A DNA stretch of 64,000 bases from an uncultured Oscillospiraceae bacterium (GTDB lineage: Bacteria > Bacillota > Clostridia > Oscillospirales > Oscillospiraceae). The stretch covers positions 40,055-104,054 of the forward strand of contig CANRMY010000002.1 of the NCBI GenBank assembly GCA_947631845.1, given 5' to 3'. The notes beneath the pieces are model-generated. The model worked only from the letters and a program-made list of their open reading frames with translations, did no database searches and was not told the origin of the DNA. A program made the translations under genes and the position numbers. Each line of letters opens with the position of its first letter. The stretch's first letter is position 1. This document shows, piece after piece, positions 1 to 8,599 of the stretch.

Positions 1-1309
1 CGGCGTTGGGGTCGTAGTCCTGGGCGCAGCTGGAGGCCCAGCCGGAGCCGCACTCGTCCCAGATGCGCTTGTTCTCCTGAACGGCGGCCTCCCGCTCCGC
101 GCCGGTGAGCCCGGAGATGTTCCGCACGGGGATCCAGGCGTTCTCCCAGTAGAAGAGGCCGATGCCGGCCTGCCCGATCCCGTGGACGGCCTGGGCCACG
201 GCGGCGTACTCAGTGGCCTGGCCCTGAGGGCTGACGGCGTACTCGGTGGGGGCGTTGGCGTTGGAGCCGTCTCCGTCCTCGGCGGTGTAGGGGGCCCTGG
301 TCTCGGCCACCATGACCTTCACACCGTACTTGTCCGCCACGGACTTGAGCTTGCCGGCCATATTCTCGACGGAGCCGTGCCACTGGGGATAATAGGAGGT
401 GGCGAACACGTCGAACTGGACGCCGCCGTCCCGCAGATGGCCCGCGATGCCGTCAAAGTCCGCGCTCTGCGGGGACTCCATATGGACGCAGGTGAGGATG
501 GTGAGGCCCCGGGCCTCCCCCGCCGCGTGGACGGCGTCGCACCCGGCGTTATAGAGCTTGAGCATATTGGGCCATTCCTTCTCGCCGCAGATGCCCACGG
601 TCGTCTCGTTGCCCACCTGCACCATGCCCACGTCCACGCCCGCGTCCAGCAGGGTGTTGAGGCTGTCGGTGGTGAAATTGCCCAGGGCCTTGGCCTTGGC
701 GTCGATGTCCAGGCCCTCCCAGGCCTTGGGGACCAGCTGGCGGGAGGGGTCGGCCCAGAAGTCGGAGTAGTGGAAGTCGATGAGCACCCGGATCCCCGCG
801 TCCGTGGCCCACTTGCCCATGGTCACGGCGGAGGCCAGGTCGTTGTTGCCGCCGCCGTAGCCGTTGCCGTCGGCGTCATAGGGGTCGTTCCAGACCCGCA
901 GGCGGATCCAGTTGCAGCCGGCCTCGTGGAGCAGCTTCATGAAGTTCGCGCCCTGCTCCTCCACGCTCTCCCCCAGGGAGTTCCCGTCCCAGTCCTTGAA
1001 CCGGACCCCGGAGTTCAGCACCACCAGCAGGGAGGACACGTCGGTCCCCCGGATAAAGCTCTCGTCCGCCGTGACAAAGGGGACATAGAGGCCCGCGTTC
1101 ACAGGCTCCGGCGTCTCCTCCGGCGTTGTGTCCGGCGCGGAGGTGTCAGGCGCCTGGGTGTCCGGCGTCTGGGTGTCGGTCCCGGTGTCCGTCGAATCCC
1201 CGGTATCCCCGGCGGTGTCCCGGCCTCCCCCGCCGCAGGCGGCTGTTCCCAGGCACAGGGAAAGCGCCAGCAGAAGGCACAAGGCCGCGCGTATGCCCGT
1301 TTCCCTCAT
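1..1309 (-). CDS. GH53 arabinogalactan endo-beta-1,4-galactanase, lipoprotein (3' end outside window)
   Basis: Secreted glycoside hydrolase family 53 enzyme expected to cut beta-1,4-galactan side chains of pectin at the cell surface. Only the N-terminal 436 codons are visible; the C-terminus lies beyond the window start. Residues 1-26 form a lipoprotein signal ending in a GTAAC lipobox, followed by a Thr/Asp/Pro-rich linker to about residue 65 and then the TIM barrel. Both family glutamates are visible: E235 in VGNET (acid/base) and E336 in MVAET (nucleophile), along with the typical RLRVWNDP and DFHYSDFWADP motifs. The ATG at 1309 has GGAGGAGCG just upstream and a promoter at 1363-1391. It lies downstream of, but apart from, a glycosyltransferase gene. 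The family is certain; the exact substrate is inferred. Confidence 0.93.
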   Translation of the reverse strand, partial: MRETGIRAALCLLLALSLCLGTAACGGGGRDTAGDTGDSTDTGTDTQTPDTQAPDTSAPDTTPEETPEPVNAGLYVPFVTADESFIRGTDVSSLLVVLNSGVRFKDWDGNSLGESVEEQGANFMKLLHEAGCNWIRLRVWNDPYDADGNGYGGGNNDLASAVTMGKWATDAGIRVLIDFHYSDFWADPSRQLVPKAWEGLDIDAKAKALGNFTTDSLNTLLDAGVDVGMVQVGNETTVGICGEKEWPNMLKLYNAGCDAVHAAGEARGLTILTCVHMESPQSADFDGIAGHLRDGGVQFDVFATSYYPQWHGSVENMAGKLKSVADKYGVKVMVAETRAPYTAEDGDGSNANAPTEYAVSPQGQATEYAAVAQAVHGIGQAGIGLFYWENAWIPVRNISGLTGAEREAAVQENKRIWDECGSGWASSCAQDYDPNA

Positions 1310-1362
1310 TTTTCGCTCCTCCTTATTCTCTCTCCGGCCCCGGAGGGCCGCGATCTCCCTTT

Positions 1363-1391
1363 ATTATCGCATTTTTTCCGCCGGATTGCAA
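1363..1391 (-). promoter_or_regulatory. Predicted sigma-A promoter of the GH53 gene
   Basis: On the minus strand TTGCAA, 17 bp, GATAAT, ending about 54 bp before the galactanase ATG. Confidence 0.55.
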
Positions 1392-1415
1392 GCGTTTTCC
1401 CGTTTTTCGCCAATT

Positions 1416-2699
1416 TTACCGGCCCGCCGTCTCCAGCTCGGCCAGGGAGACGTCCCGGTCGTGGCGGATGGGCTTCCACCGGACGCGCATGAAGAGGGAG
1501 ACGATGGAGACGGGCACCCCCGTCAGCGTGAAGAAGGGCCACAGAAGCACATAGAGGATCAGCCTGCCCGTGCCGCAGCGGATGTGGCGGCGCTCCCGGA
1601 GGACCACCGCCGCCCCCTCGGCCACGGTGCCAAGCCAGGACACCGCCAGGGCGGACAGGAGCCCCGGCACGGCGGCGAAGGGCGCGGCCAGCACCGCCAG
1701 CGGGGCCTGGGCCGTCAGGAGCCGGGAGACGAACATGGCCACCGTGTAGACGATGGAGATCAGCGCCGAGATCAGCGAGTAGGGCAGTATGTAAAAGAAC
1801 AGATCGTAGCAGGAGAACCGCCGCTCCCGGCAGGTGAAGATCCCCCGCAGGAGCTTGGGGAACAGCAGGAAGAAGCAGGCAAGCCGCCCCTTGGCCCAAC
1901 GGAGCCGCTGGCGGAGCATGACGCCCACGGAGTAGGGCTGCTCGTCGAAAAACTCCGCCGCCTCGCAAAAGTCGATCTTCACGCCTTTGGCGACGCCGGA
2001 GAGGCAGAGCTGCGTGTCCTCCGTCAGGCACGTCCAGTGCCAGCCGTCCCGTAAAAGACGGGAGGACATGGCGTAGCCGGTGCCGGCGATGTGGGTGCTC
2101 TGGCGGAAGAAGGCCCTGGGCCGGTGCATGGTCATGGTGGCCTCATAAAAGTGGATCCCGTAGGCGGCGGAGATGAAATTGGTATCAAAATTTTTCGTGT
2201 TCCGGTAGCCCACAGCCATGTCCCCGCCCTGGTCAAAGGCCCGGTTGATCTGCGTGACGAAATCCCGTGCCAGCAGGTTGTCCGCATCGAAAAAGAGGTA
2301 GGCATCCACGCTCTCGATGCCGTAGTCCCGCCGGATCTGCTCAAAAAGCCACTCCAGCGCCCAGCCCTTCCGGGCCTTCACGGGGTCGTGGCGCTCGTAG
2401 ACCACCGCGCCCTTCTCCCGGCAGATCCTGGCCGTGCCGTCGGTGCAGTTGTCCGCCACCACGAAGACCCGCAGCAGGGACGGGTCGTAGTCCTGGAGGG
2501 CGATGCTGTCCAACAGCTTGCCGATGACCCGCTCCTCGTTGCGGGCCGCGATGACGATGCCGTAGGTGTGGTCTTTCCGGGCCGGCGGGTAAATTTTGGC
2601 TTTTGTAAAAAAGCCGGCCAGGAAGAAAACTACCCGGTAGGCGATGAGGACCGAGTAGGCCGTCAGCAGGACGGAGCCGATCTTCTGTAAAAGCTCCAT
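1416..2699 (-). CDS. Membrane-bound family 2 glycosyltransferase
   Basis: Processive-type GT2 enzyme of 427 aa that would transfer sugars from a nucleotide donor at the inner face of the membrane, perhaps making an exopolysaccharide. The order is: one N-terminal membrane segment (about 8-30), GT-A domain with D138-A-D140, acceptor-side E227-D228 in LTEDTQL, the Q264-R-L-R-W268 motif typical of polysaccharide synthases, and C-terminal membrane helices at about 290-400. Start ATG at 2699 has AGGAGA upstream. No partner such as a PilZ, deacetylase or export gene lies beside it, so the polymer cannot be named. Confidence 0.88.
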   Translation of the reverse strand: MELLQKIGSVLLTAYSVLIAYRVVFFLAGFFTKAKIYPPARKDHTYGIVIAARNEERVIGKLLDSIALQDYDPSLLRVFVVADNCTDGTARICREKGAVVYERHDPVKARKGWALEWLFEQIRRDYGIESVDAYLFFDADNLLARDFVTQINRAFDQGGDMAVGYRNTKNFDTNFISAAYGIHFYEATMTMHRPRAFFRQSTHIAGTGYAMSSRLLRDGWHWTCLTEDTQLCLSGVAKGVKIDFCEAAEFFDEQPYSVGVMLRQRLRWAKGRLACFFLLFPKLLRGIFTCRERRFSCYDLFFYILPYSLISALISIVYTVAMFVSRLLTAQAPLAVLAAPFAAVPGLLSALAVSWLGTVAEGAAVVLRERRHIRCGTGRLILYVLLWPFFTLTGVPVSIVSLFMRVRWKPIRHDRDVSLAELETAGR

Positions 2700-2757
2700 G
2701 GGAAAATATCTCCTGTAAAAATAACCGGAATTTTATATAGGGAATGAATCCGCGGAT

Positions 2758-2786
2758 ATTTTATCATACCGCCTTCCCCGGCGCAA
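2758..2786 (-). promoter_or_regulatory. Predicted sigma-A promoter of the glycosyltransferase gene
   Basis: Minus strand TTGCGC, 17 bp, TAAAAT, in the short gap between the M14 peptidase and the glycosyltransferase. Confidence 0.45.
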
Positions 2787-2834
2787 CAGGAGAAACATTA
2801 AAAACTCTTAAGATTACCTTGAGAAATTTATATT

Positions 2835-4124
2835 TTATAATGTGGCCGTCAGCCCCAGCGTCAGGATCCCCTCGTTTTCCGCGTAGATCTCCGGGAACTG
2901 CGAAAGGGGCAGGGGCGCGGTACCGATCCCCGCCTCCACGGTGTAGCCGGGGCGGTCATAGTCCTGGATGAACCAGTCCTTGTACCCGGCGTAGCCCGAG
3001 GCCGTGGGCGTCAGCTCCACCCGGTAGCCGCTGACGGCGGCTAATTTTTGGGCGATCTCGTAGGAGTCCGGCGGCAGATAATCTAAATATTTCCAATAAA
3101 TCACCCGTCCCTGGGTGTGATAGGAGATGGTCAGGGAGAAATCCTGGCGGCGGGTCAGGTTGTAGGCGGCGCGGCTCTCCGGGATCTCCAGGGGCGCGGC
3201 CCCCACATAATCCCGGGGCGCCGGGGAAACATAGCCCTGGGCGAACTTGATCTCCCTAGCCTCGCTCCACCCGGCGGGATATTGCAGATTGGGATCCACG
3301 CCGTTGATGTTGGCCTTCCAGCCCTCCGGGAAGGGGATGGCCGGGTACGCCGCCGCGATGGCCCGCGCCCCCTCAAAATAGGGGCCGCTGTCCGTCTCCC
3401 CGGTCACCAGCGCCACCCCGTCGGGGTTGACCATGGGCATCATATATAAGGTGGTCTGCTCATAGAGGCTCCGGGCGTTCTGTCCGAACACGGTACCGCC
3501 CAAGACATAGCTCTTGGCGTATTTTTCCAAAAACGTCATGAGCAGGGGGCTGGTGATCCACTCGTTGGCGTGGTGGGCGGCGTTGTAAAAGACCTGGTGG
3601 CCGCCGGCGCCCAGGGTGAGCAGGTGCAGGGGCCGGCCCATGACGCTCCTGCCGGCGGCGGAGACGCCCAGGAAGGGGTACCGGACGGCCAGGCCCCTGA
3701 CGCACACGTCCAGATACGCCGGGGTGAAGGGGATCCGGGCCGACACCACGTCAAAGGCCCGGGGGATCACCACCCGGGAGCCCACGGCCAGGCGCAGGGG
3801 ATCCACATCCGGGTTGGCCGTCTCCACGGCGCGGACGGTGGCGCCGTAGGCCCGGGCCAGGCCATAGAGCGTGTCGCCGGGGCGCACGGTCCGCAGGAAG
3901 TACCCCGTGAGCCAGCTCTCCAGCGACGCCCAGGCGGCCGGCCCCGCCACGCCGTCGGGGGCCAGGCCGAAGGCGCTCTGGTACGCTCTCAGCGCCCGCT
4001 GGGCCTGGGTGCCAAAGATCCCGTCCAGCGCCCCGGTGTAGTAGCCCGCCCGGGACAGGGCCAGCTCCATCATACTGACAAACGGCCCCGCTGAGCCGCG
4101 CCGCAGTACCTTATATTCCGCCAT
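2835..4124 (-). CDS. Peptidoglycan-binding/LysM M14 carboxypeptidase (gamma-D-glutamyl-diaminopimelate peptidase-like)
   Basis: Cell-wall peptidase of 429 aa. Residues about 5-70 are a peptidoglycan-binding helical domain (SRAGYYTGALDGIFGTQ), 78-125 a LysM repeat (VRPGDTLYGLARAYG), and 135-429 a zinc carboxypeptidase of family M14. Zinc ligands H185 and E188 (HHANEW) and H336 (SYHTQG) are present, as is the catalytic E397 (YTVEAG). This architecture matches clostridial and Bacillus gamma-D-glutamyl-meso-diaminopimelate peptidases used on spore or vegetative peptidoglycan. No signal peptide is seen, as in the sporulation EndoI-type enzymes. It is divergent from spoIVB, which suits a role in sporulation (inference). 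Confidence 0.9.
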   Translation of the reverse strand: MAEYKVLRRGSAGPFVSMMELALSRAGYYTGALDGIFGTQAQRALRAYQSAFGLAPDGVAGPAAWASLESWLTGYFLRTVRPGDTLYGLARAYGATVRAVETANPDVDPLRLAVGSRVVIPRAFDVVSARIPFTPAYLDVCVRGLAVRYPFLGVSAAGRSVMGRPLHLLTLGAGGHQVFYNAAHHANEWITSPLLMTFLEKYAKSYVLGGTVFGQNARSLYEQTTLYMMPMVNPDGVALVTGETDSGPYFEGARAIAAAYPAIPFPEGWKANINGVDPNLQYPAGWSEAREIKFAQGYVSPAPRDYVGAAPLEIPESRAAYNLTRRQDFSLTISYHTQGRVIYWKYLDYLPPDSYEIAQKLAAVSGYRVELTPTASGYAGYKDWFIQDYDRPGYTVEAGIGTAPLPLSQFPEIYAENEGILTLGLTATL

Positions 4125-4411
4125 AAAAGCCTCCTATGGGAATTTGTGAGGATTGATTTCACCCCTATCCTATGCGCCCCATTTTTGGAAAATCCCGGCA
4201 AAGAACGTATTGTGAAAACGGGTCATATTTACCCCACCTCGCCGGAAAAAGCCCGCGCCGCCCCGGCTGGATGTCCCGCCCAGTCCAAAACCGAAAAGTA
4301 TTTCTACACACGCCCGTTTCCGCGCGGGACATATTAAAGGGCAGCGGAGGTCCGGCGGAACGGACCTTCGCGCCAAAAACTTCGAAATACGCAAGGGGGA
4401 GCAGGGTAAAT

Positions 4412-5416
4412 ATGGTAAGACTCGATTTGAAAAAACGGGCCGCCGGAGCCGTCGCGGCCGCTCTGGCAGCCCTTCTTCTCTCCGCCCCGGCCTTGGCGGC
4501 GGAGCTACCCGACCGGCTGGTGCCGGTGGGCGAGGCCGTGGGGATCTCCGTCAAGACCAGGGGCGTCATGGTGGCGGAGCTCTCGGAATTTGAGGAAAAC
4601 GGCGTGGTCACCGCCCCCGCCAGGGACGCGGGCCTTCTGCCCGGAGACGTGATCACCAAGATCGACGGCGTGGAGATCGACTCCACCGCCGCCATGAGCC
4701 GGGCGCTGGCCGCCTGCGGCGACCAGGTCACCGTGGTCTATGAGCGGGACGGCAAAACGCTCCAGGCCACGCTCCGCCCCCACCTGGACGGGGAGGAGCG
4801 GTATCTGGGCGTCTGGGTGCGGGACGGCCTCACCGGCATCGGCACCGTCACCTATTATGACCCGGACACCGGCGGCTTCGGCGCGCTGGGCCACGCCATC
4901 GCCGACAGCGCCACCGGCGTCATTGTCCCCGTGCGGGAGGGCGCGATCCTGGACGCCCAGATCACCGGCGTCACCAAGGGCCGCGCCGGGGATCCTGGCC
5001 AGCTGGGCGGGAGCTTCGACTTCTCCTCGCCCCTGGGGGACGTGCGGAAAAACTGCGGCTGCGGCATCTTCGGTTCCCTGACCGCCGGCCTTGACGTGCA
5101 GGAGGCCGTCCCCGCCGCCCGGGCGGAGGAGGTGAAGCCCGGCCCCGCCGTGGTCATCTCCGACGCCTCCGGCCAGCGCCGGGAATACAAGGTGGAGATC
5201 ACCCGGGTCTACCGGGGTGAGCGCGACGGCCGGGACATGATGCTCCGGGTCACCGACCGGGAGCTTCTGGACCTCACCGGCGGCATCGTCCAGGGCATGT
5301 CCGGCAGTCCCATCCTCCAGAACGGCAAGCTGGTGGGCGCGGTCACCCACGTGCTCATCAACAACCCCGAGAAGGGCTACGGCGTCTTTCTGGAAAACAT
5401 GCTGAACGCCGCCTGA
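4412..5416 (+). CDS. spoIVB: SpoIVB peptidase
   Basis: Serine peptidase (family S55) made in the forespore; it is secreted into the intermembrane space and triggers pro-sigma-K processing by SpoIVFA cleavage. The 334 aa protein has a signal segment at 10-30, a PDZ domain at about 45-130 (LLPGDVITKIDG) and the peptidase domain with H161 (GALGHAI) and the serine motif GMSGSP at 295-300 (S297). The ATG at 4412 was chosen because it is preceded by a purine-rich SD and gives a normal signal peptide; 80 in-frame codons upstream are arginine/proline-rich and unlike protein. It is followed by a terminator and then spo0A, the classic order in sporulating Firmicutes. Confidence 0.95.
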   Translation: MVRLDLKKRAAGAVAAALAALLLSAPALAAELPDRLVPVGEAVGISVKTRGVMVAELSEFEENGVVTAPARDAGLLPGDVITKIDGVEIDSTAAMSRALAACGDQVTVVYERDGKTLQATLRPHLDGEERYLGVWVRDGLTGIGTVTYYDPDTGGFGALGHAIADSATGVIVPVREGAILDAQITGVTKGRAGDPGQLGGSFDFSSPLGDVRKNCGCGIFGSLTAGLDVQEAVPAARAEEVKPGPAVVISDASGQRREYKVEITRVYRGERDGRDMMLRVTDRELLDLTGGIVQGMSGSPILQNGKLVGAVTHVLINNPEKGYGVFLENMLNAA

Positions 5417-5423
5417 CGGCGCT

Positions 5424-5461
5424 CTCCCGGGGGCGAATTTTGTCGCTTCCGGGAGTTTTTT
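5424..5461 (+). terminator. Intrinsic terminator of spoIVB
   Basis: CTCCCGG stem (5424-5430) pairs with CCGGGAG (5449-5455), followed by six T. Confidence 0.85.
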
Positions 5462-5556
5462 ATGTTAACACAACATTTAGTGGTGTTTTATGGTTTATTT
5501 CCACTAAAAAGTTGGAAAAAGGGCGTAATCTTTTACAAAAAATGTTAAAAATGGGC

Positions 5557-5585
5557 TTGCAAAGTTTGTCCTGATATGGTAAATT
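5557..5585 (+). promoter_or_regulatory. Predicted promoter of spo0A
   Basis: TTGCAA, 17 bp, TAAATT upstream of spo0A in an AT-rich stretch. I could not find a clean 0A box or sigma-H site here. Confidence 0.4.
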
Positions 5586-5637
5586 ATTCCTATGAACAGA
5601 GAAGAGAAAATGATTTTGGAATACGGAGGAATACCCA

Positions 5638-6420
5638 ATGGATCAAAAGATCAGCATACTCATAGCGGACACCAGCGAGGATTTCAGGGCTGTACTCAAG
5701 GAGTCGCTGGAGGCCGAGGCGGACATGGAGGTGGTGGGCAGCACGGACAACGGGCTGGAGGCCATGGAGCTGATGGCCGCCAAACGGCCCCGGGTGCTTG
5801 TGACGGACGTGATCCTGGCCGGCATCGACGGGCTGGAGCTGATCGAGCGCACCATGGAGATGAAGGAGGCGCGCCGGCCCATCTCCATCGTACTGACCAG
5901 CTTTGTCAGCGAGCGGGCGCTCTCCGGCGCGGCCGCGGCGGGGGCGGCATACTTCCTGCAAAAGCCCTGCGACCCGCAATATCTCAAGTCCCGCATCCGC
6001 CGCCTGACCGCGGAACGTACATTGCCGGCCGTCAGGCGGGAGCTGACGGAGTACGACCCGGAGCTGGAGGCGGTGGTCACCGAGATCATCCACGAGATCG
6101 GCATCCCCGCCCACATCAAGGGCTACCAGTATCTGCGGGAGGCCATTCTGCGCACGGTGGACAACATGGACATCATCAACGCCGTCACCAAGGTGCTCTA
6201 CCCGGAGGTGGCGGAGAAATTCGGCACCACGCCCTCCCGTGTGGAGCGGGCCATCCGCCACGCCATTGAGGTGGCCTGGGACCGGGGCAACGTGGAGACG
6301 CTCCAGCGCTTTTTCGGCTACACCGTCTCCGGCATCAAGGGCAAACCCACCAACTCCGAGTTCATCGCCATGATTGCGGACAGGCTGTACCTGCAAAAGA
6401 AGGGCGAGAAGGCGAGATAA
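5638..6420 (+). CDS. spo0A: Sporulation master regulator Spo0A
   Basis: Response regulator of 260 aa that starts sporulation once phosphorylated. The receiver domain spans 1-125 with phospho-acceptor D57 (VLVTD), the Thr/Ser of LTSF and the Lys of QKPCD. The effector domain (about 150-260) is highly conserved, with the [18 protein letters not shown] recognition helix region and [12 protein letters not shown]. The receiver start reads IADTSED, so only one of the two usual adjacent acidic residues is present (D11; T12 in place of the second Asp), and the segment after D57 is VILAGIDG rather than the usual IMP-type loop. SD GGAGG precedes the ATG. Transcribed alone, with a terminator on either side. 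Confidence 0.97.
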   Translation: MDQKISILIADTSEDFRAVLKESLEAEADMEVVGSTDNGLEAMELMAAKRPRVLVTDVILAGIDGLELIERTMEMKEARRPISIVLTSFVSERALSGAAAAGAAYFLQKPCDPQYLKSRIRRLTAERTLPAVRRELTEYDPELEAVVTEIIHEIGIPAHIKGYQYLREAILRTVDNMDIINAVTKVLYPEVAEKFGTTPSRVERAIRHAIEVAWDRGNVETLQRFFGYTVSGIKGKPTNSEFIAMIADRLYLQKKGEKAR

Positions 6421-6434
6421 AAATTTTCAAGGGG

Positions 6435-6470
6435 AAAAGACGCGACCGGAATCCCGGCCGCGTCTTTTTT
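6435..6470 (+). terminator. Intrinsic terminator of spo0A
   Basis: GACGCG-A-CCGG stem against CCGG-C-CGCGTC with one mismatch, followed by a run of T. Confidence 0.8.
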
Positions 6471-6567
6471 GTGTTTATGAATGCGATACAGGGAGAGGCT
6501 GAGAGGCCGGAGAAAAGCCTTCCGCGCCAGAAGGCGTGCTCCTGTGGATTTTCCTGAAAATCGGGAG

Positions 6568-6601
6568 ATTTGAGGAAAATTTGAGAATTCTATGGTATGA
6601 T
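6568..6601 (+). promoter_or_regulatory. Direct-repeat operator plus -10 box of two-component module 1
   Basis: ATTTGAG occurs at 6568-6574 and again at 6579-6585, exactly 11 bp apart, the spacing used by OmpR/PhoB-type dimers. A -10 box TATGAT starts at 6596, 17 bp after the start of the second half-site, and no good -35 box is present, which fits an activated promoter. The same arrangement and word recur at 8517-8550. Confidence 0.7.
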
Positions 6602-6620
6602 AAGCTCGGAGGTGATCATC

Positions 6621-7292
6621 ATGGCCTATCGGATTTTGGTGGTAGACGACGAGCCGAAGGTCGTTGAGATGCTGATAAGCTTCCTGGAGCGCCGGGGGTA
6701 TGAGGTATGCTGCGCCTGTGACGGACCCGAGGCTGTGGAGAAGGCGAAGACGCTGCCCGATCTCATCCTGCTGGACATCAGCCTGCCGCGGATGGACGGG
6801 ATCGAGGTGTGCCGGGCCATCCGGGAGAATGTGACCTGCCCCATCCTCTTCCTGACCGCCCGCGACGGGGACGCGGACAAGGTGGAGAGCTTCGCCTCCG
6901 GCGGGGACGATTATATCGTCAAGCCCTTCTCGCTTGTAGAGCTGGGGGCCCGGATCGAGGCGCATCTGCGCCGGGACAGAAGAAGCCGGGACATTCAGCG
7001 AAAGGTGTTTGGCGACATCACCGTTGACTACTCCGCCCGGGAGGTCACGGTACGCGGCGAGAAGCTGAGCTTCAACCGAAAGGATTTTGACATCATCAAG
7101 CTCCTGTCCCTCCACCGCGGGCAGGTCTTCGACCGGGCGAAGATCTATGACCGGGTGTGGGGCTTGGACGGCGGCGGGGACGACAGCGTTATCATGGAGC
7201 ACATCCGCACCATACGCCTCACCTTCGCCAAAGCCGGACGCGAAAACTGCATAGAAACGGTATGGGGGATCGGTTACAAATGGATCGGATAA
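6621..7292 (+). CDS. OmpR-family response regulator, module 1
   Basis: DNA-binding response regulator of 223 aa. The receiver domain has D9-D10, phospho-acceptor D52 (LILLD), and the conserved Lys in YIVKPF. The C-terminal winged helix (about 130-223) ends in ETVWGIGYKW, typical of OmpR/PhoB proteins. The ATG at 6621 is chosen over the in-frame ATG at 6597 because GGAGGTGATC lies in front of it and because 6597 overlaps the -10 box. The coding end overlaps the kinase start by 13 bp. Closely related to the regulator at 10012. It probably binds the ATTTGAG repeats before itself and before the lipoprotein gene at 8600 (inference). Confidence 0.93.
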   Translation: MAYRILVVDDEPKVVEMLISFLERRGYEVCCACDGPEAVEKAKTLPDLILLDISLPRMDGIEVCRAIRENVTCPILFLTARDGDADKVESFASGGDDYIVKPFSLVELGARIEAHLRRDRRSRDIQRKVFGDITVDYSAREVTVRGEKLSFNRKDFDIIKLLSLHRGQVFDRAKIYDRVWGLDGGGDDSVIMEHIRTIRLTFAKAGRENCIETVWGIGYKWIG

Positions 7293-8533
7293 AAAAAGGA
7301 CTGGGTAGGATCTCCATCCCCGCCGCCTTTATCCTCTGCGGGATAGGGTGCCTCCTGGCGGCGCTGGCTCTCACGAAGGTCACGGTGAGTACGGCGAAGC
7401 GGAATATGACGGAGATCGTCAGCAAGTACGACGCGTTCCACGGGGATGTGTTTTTTGTGGACAGCGCCCCGTTTCTCTCCTCTTCTGAGGAGGACGATTT
7501 GGAGGGCAAGGCGGGGGTGACTGTCGTGGGCGGCGGCGAGGCGGAGGTCCATGTGGCGAAAATCGTCCCGCTGGACGGGCCGGATCAGAAAAAAATCGAC
7601 TTCTACGCCCACATGGACGAGATCGCCGCCCTCTTTTGGTATACGGTCTGCCTCGCCCTCTTCGCCCTCCTCTTCTACCGCTGGAAGATCAGGCGGCCCT
7701 ACAAGGCGCTCCTGGAGGCGGTGGGAAAGGTCGCCGGCAACGATCTGGATTTTCAGATGGGCTTCGAGGGGCAGGACGAGCTGGGGCGGCTGTGCCGGTC
7801 CTTTGAGATCATGCGTCAGGCCCTTGTGTGGAACAATCAAAAGCTGTGGGACGCCGTGGAGGAGCGCAAGCGCCTGAACGCGGCCTTTGCCCACGACCTG
7901 CGCACGCCCCTGACCGTCATGCGGGGCCACGCGGAGCTCATAGAGGCCGCGCTGGAGGACAGGGAGGATCTGGAAGACATCAAAGCCTCGGTGCGGGAAA
8001 TTTCCGGCCAGATCGACCGCCTCACCTCCTTTGCCGGCACCATGGGGCGGCTCCGGAAGCTGGAGGATTACGAGCCCGTCGTCAAGCCCGTACCCGTCCC
8101 GGAGCTTCTGACGGAGCTTGGGGAGACGGCGCGGCTCCTCTACCCCGCCGTCACGGTGGAGGCGCCGCCGGACGCCGGCGGGCTTACGCTTTTCACCGAC
8201 AGGGAGGCGCTGGCGCAGATCTACGAGAACGTCTTATCCAATGCGGCCCGCCACGCGCGGGAGAAGATCGCCGTGTCGTTCGAAATGCAGGGGGCACTGG
8301 CGGTCCTAACCGTGCGGGACGACGGGAGCGGGTTTACGGACCGCGACCTCACGAGCGCCGCCTCCGCCTACTACCGGGGCGAGGGGGCCGGGGACGGCGC
8401 CCACTTCGGATTGGGGCTCTACATCTGCTCCGTTCTCACAAAAAAGCTGGGCGGCGAGCTTAAATTGGAAAACGCCCGCGGGGGCGGGGCGAAGGTGACT
8501 ATAAAAATTCAAAAAGATTTGAGAGGAATTTGA
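7280..8533 (+). CDS. Sensor histidine kinase, module 1
   Basis: Membrane kinase of 417 aa, partner of the preceding regulator. Membrane helices lie at about 11-31 and 116-135, enclosing an 80-residue outer domain; a HAMP-like stretch follows. Phospho-acceptor H205 is in AHDLRTP. The ATPase domain shows the N box (YENVLSNAARHA), DDGSGF and GLGLYICSV. The ATG at 7280 overlaps the regulator gene and has GGGGGAT nearby, implying translational coupling. The last codons and the stop overlap the next operator (8517-8534), so this coding sequence also carries a regulatory site. The signal sensed is unknown; the adjacent lipoprotein may take part. Confidence 0.92.
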   Translation: MDRIKKGLGRISIPAAFILCGIGCLLAALALTKVTVSTAKRNMTEIVSKYDAFHGDVFFVDSAPFLSSSEEDDLEGKAGVTVVGGGEAEVHVAKIVPLDGPDQKKIDFYAHMDEIAALFWYTVCLALFALLFYRWKIRRPYKALLEAVGKVAGNDLDFQMGFEGQDELGRLCRSFEIMRQALVWNNQKLWDAVEERKRLNAAFAHDLRTPLTVMRGHAELIEAALEDREDLEDIKASVREISGQIDRLTSFAGTMGRLRKLEDYEPVVKPVPVPELLTELGETARLLYPAVTVEAPPDAGGLTLFTDREALAQIYENVLSNAARHAREKIAVSFEMQGALAVLTVRDDGSGFTDRDLTSAASAYYRGEGAGDGAHFGLGLYICSVLTKKLGGELKLENARGGGAKVTIKIQKDLRGI

Positions 8534-8550
8534 GGATCCTGTTTTAGGAT
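8517..8550 (+). promoter_or_regulatory. Direct-repeat operator plus -10 box before lipoprotein gene 1
   Basis: ATTTGAG at 8517-8523 and 8528-8534 (11 bp apart), then -10 TAGGAT at 8545-8550, again 17 bp from the second half-site. This is the same word and geometry as at 6568-6601, so it is predicted to be driven by the module 1 regulator. The site overlaps the kinase stop codon. Confidence 0.7.
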
Positions 8551-8552
8551 CA

Positions 8553-8585
8553 GGGCGTCGGGAGCGTTCCCGGCGCCCATTTTTT
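8553..8585 (+). terminator. Terminator whose 5' arm spans the start point of the lipoprotein promoter
   Basis: GGGCGTCGGGA (8553-8563) pairs with TCCCGGCGCCC (8569-8579; one G-U), followed by ATTTTTT. The expected start site of the 8545-8550 promoter (about 8557) is inside the 5' arm, so only read-through RNA from the kinase gene can form the full hairpin. Confidence 0.75.
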
Positions 8586-8599
8586 GCGGAGGTGGCGTT

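Noticed and set aside
182..1492. Long plus-strand open frame opposite the GH53 gene
   Set aside because: Antisense shadow of a GC-rich gene; Gly/Val/His-rich with no motif. The same applies to other long antisense frames in the window, e.g. 5590-6396, 18654-19478 and 36363-37751.
4172..4411. In-frame extension of SpoIVB by 80 codons
   Set aside because: Arg/Pro-rich, no SD, would bury the signal peptide; the ATG at 4412 fits SpoIVB.
5462..5637. 0A box or sigma-H promoter before spo0A
   Set aside because: No convincing TGTCGAA box or sigma-H pair could be read here.
6597..6620. Earlier ATG for the module 1 response regulator
   Set aside because: It overlaps the -10 box; the ATG at 6621 has the SD and the normal receiver start.
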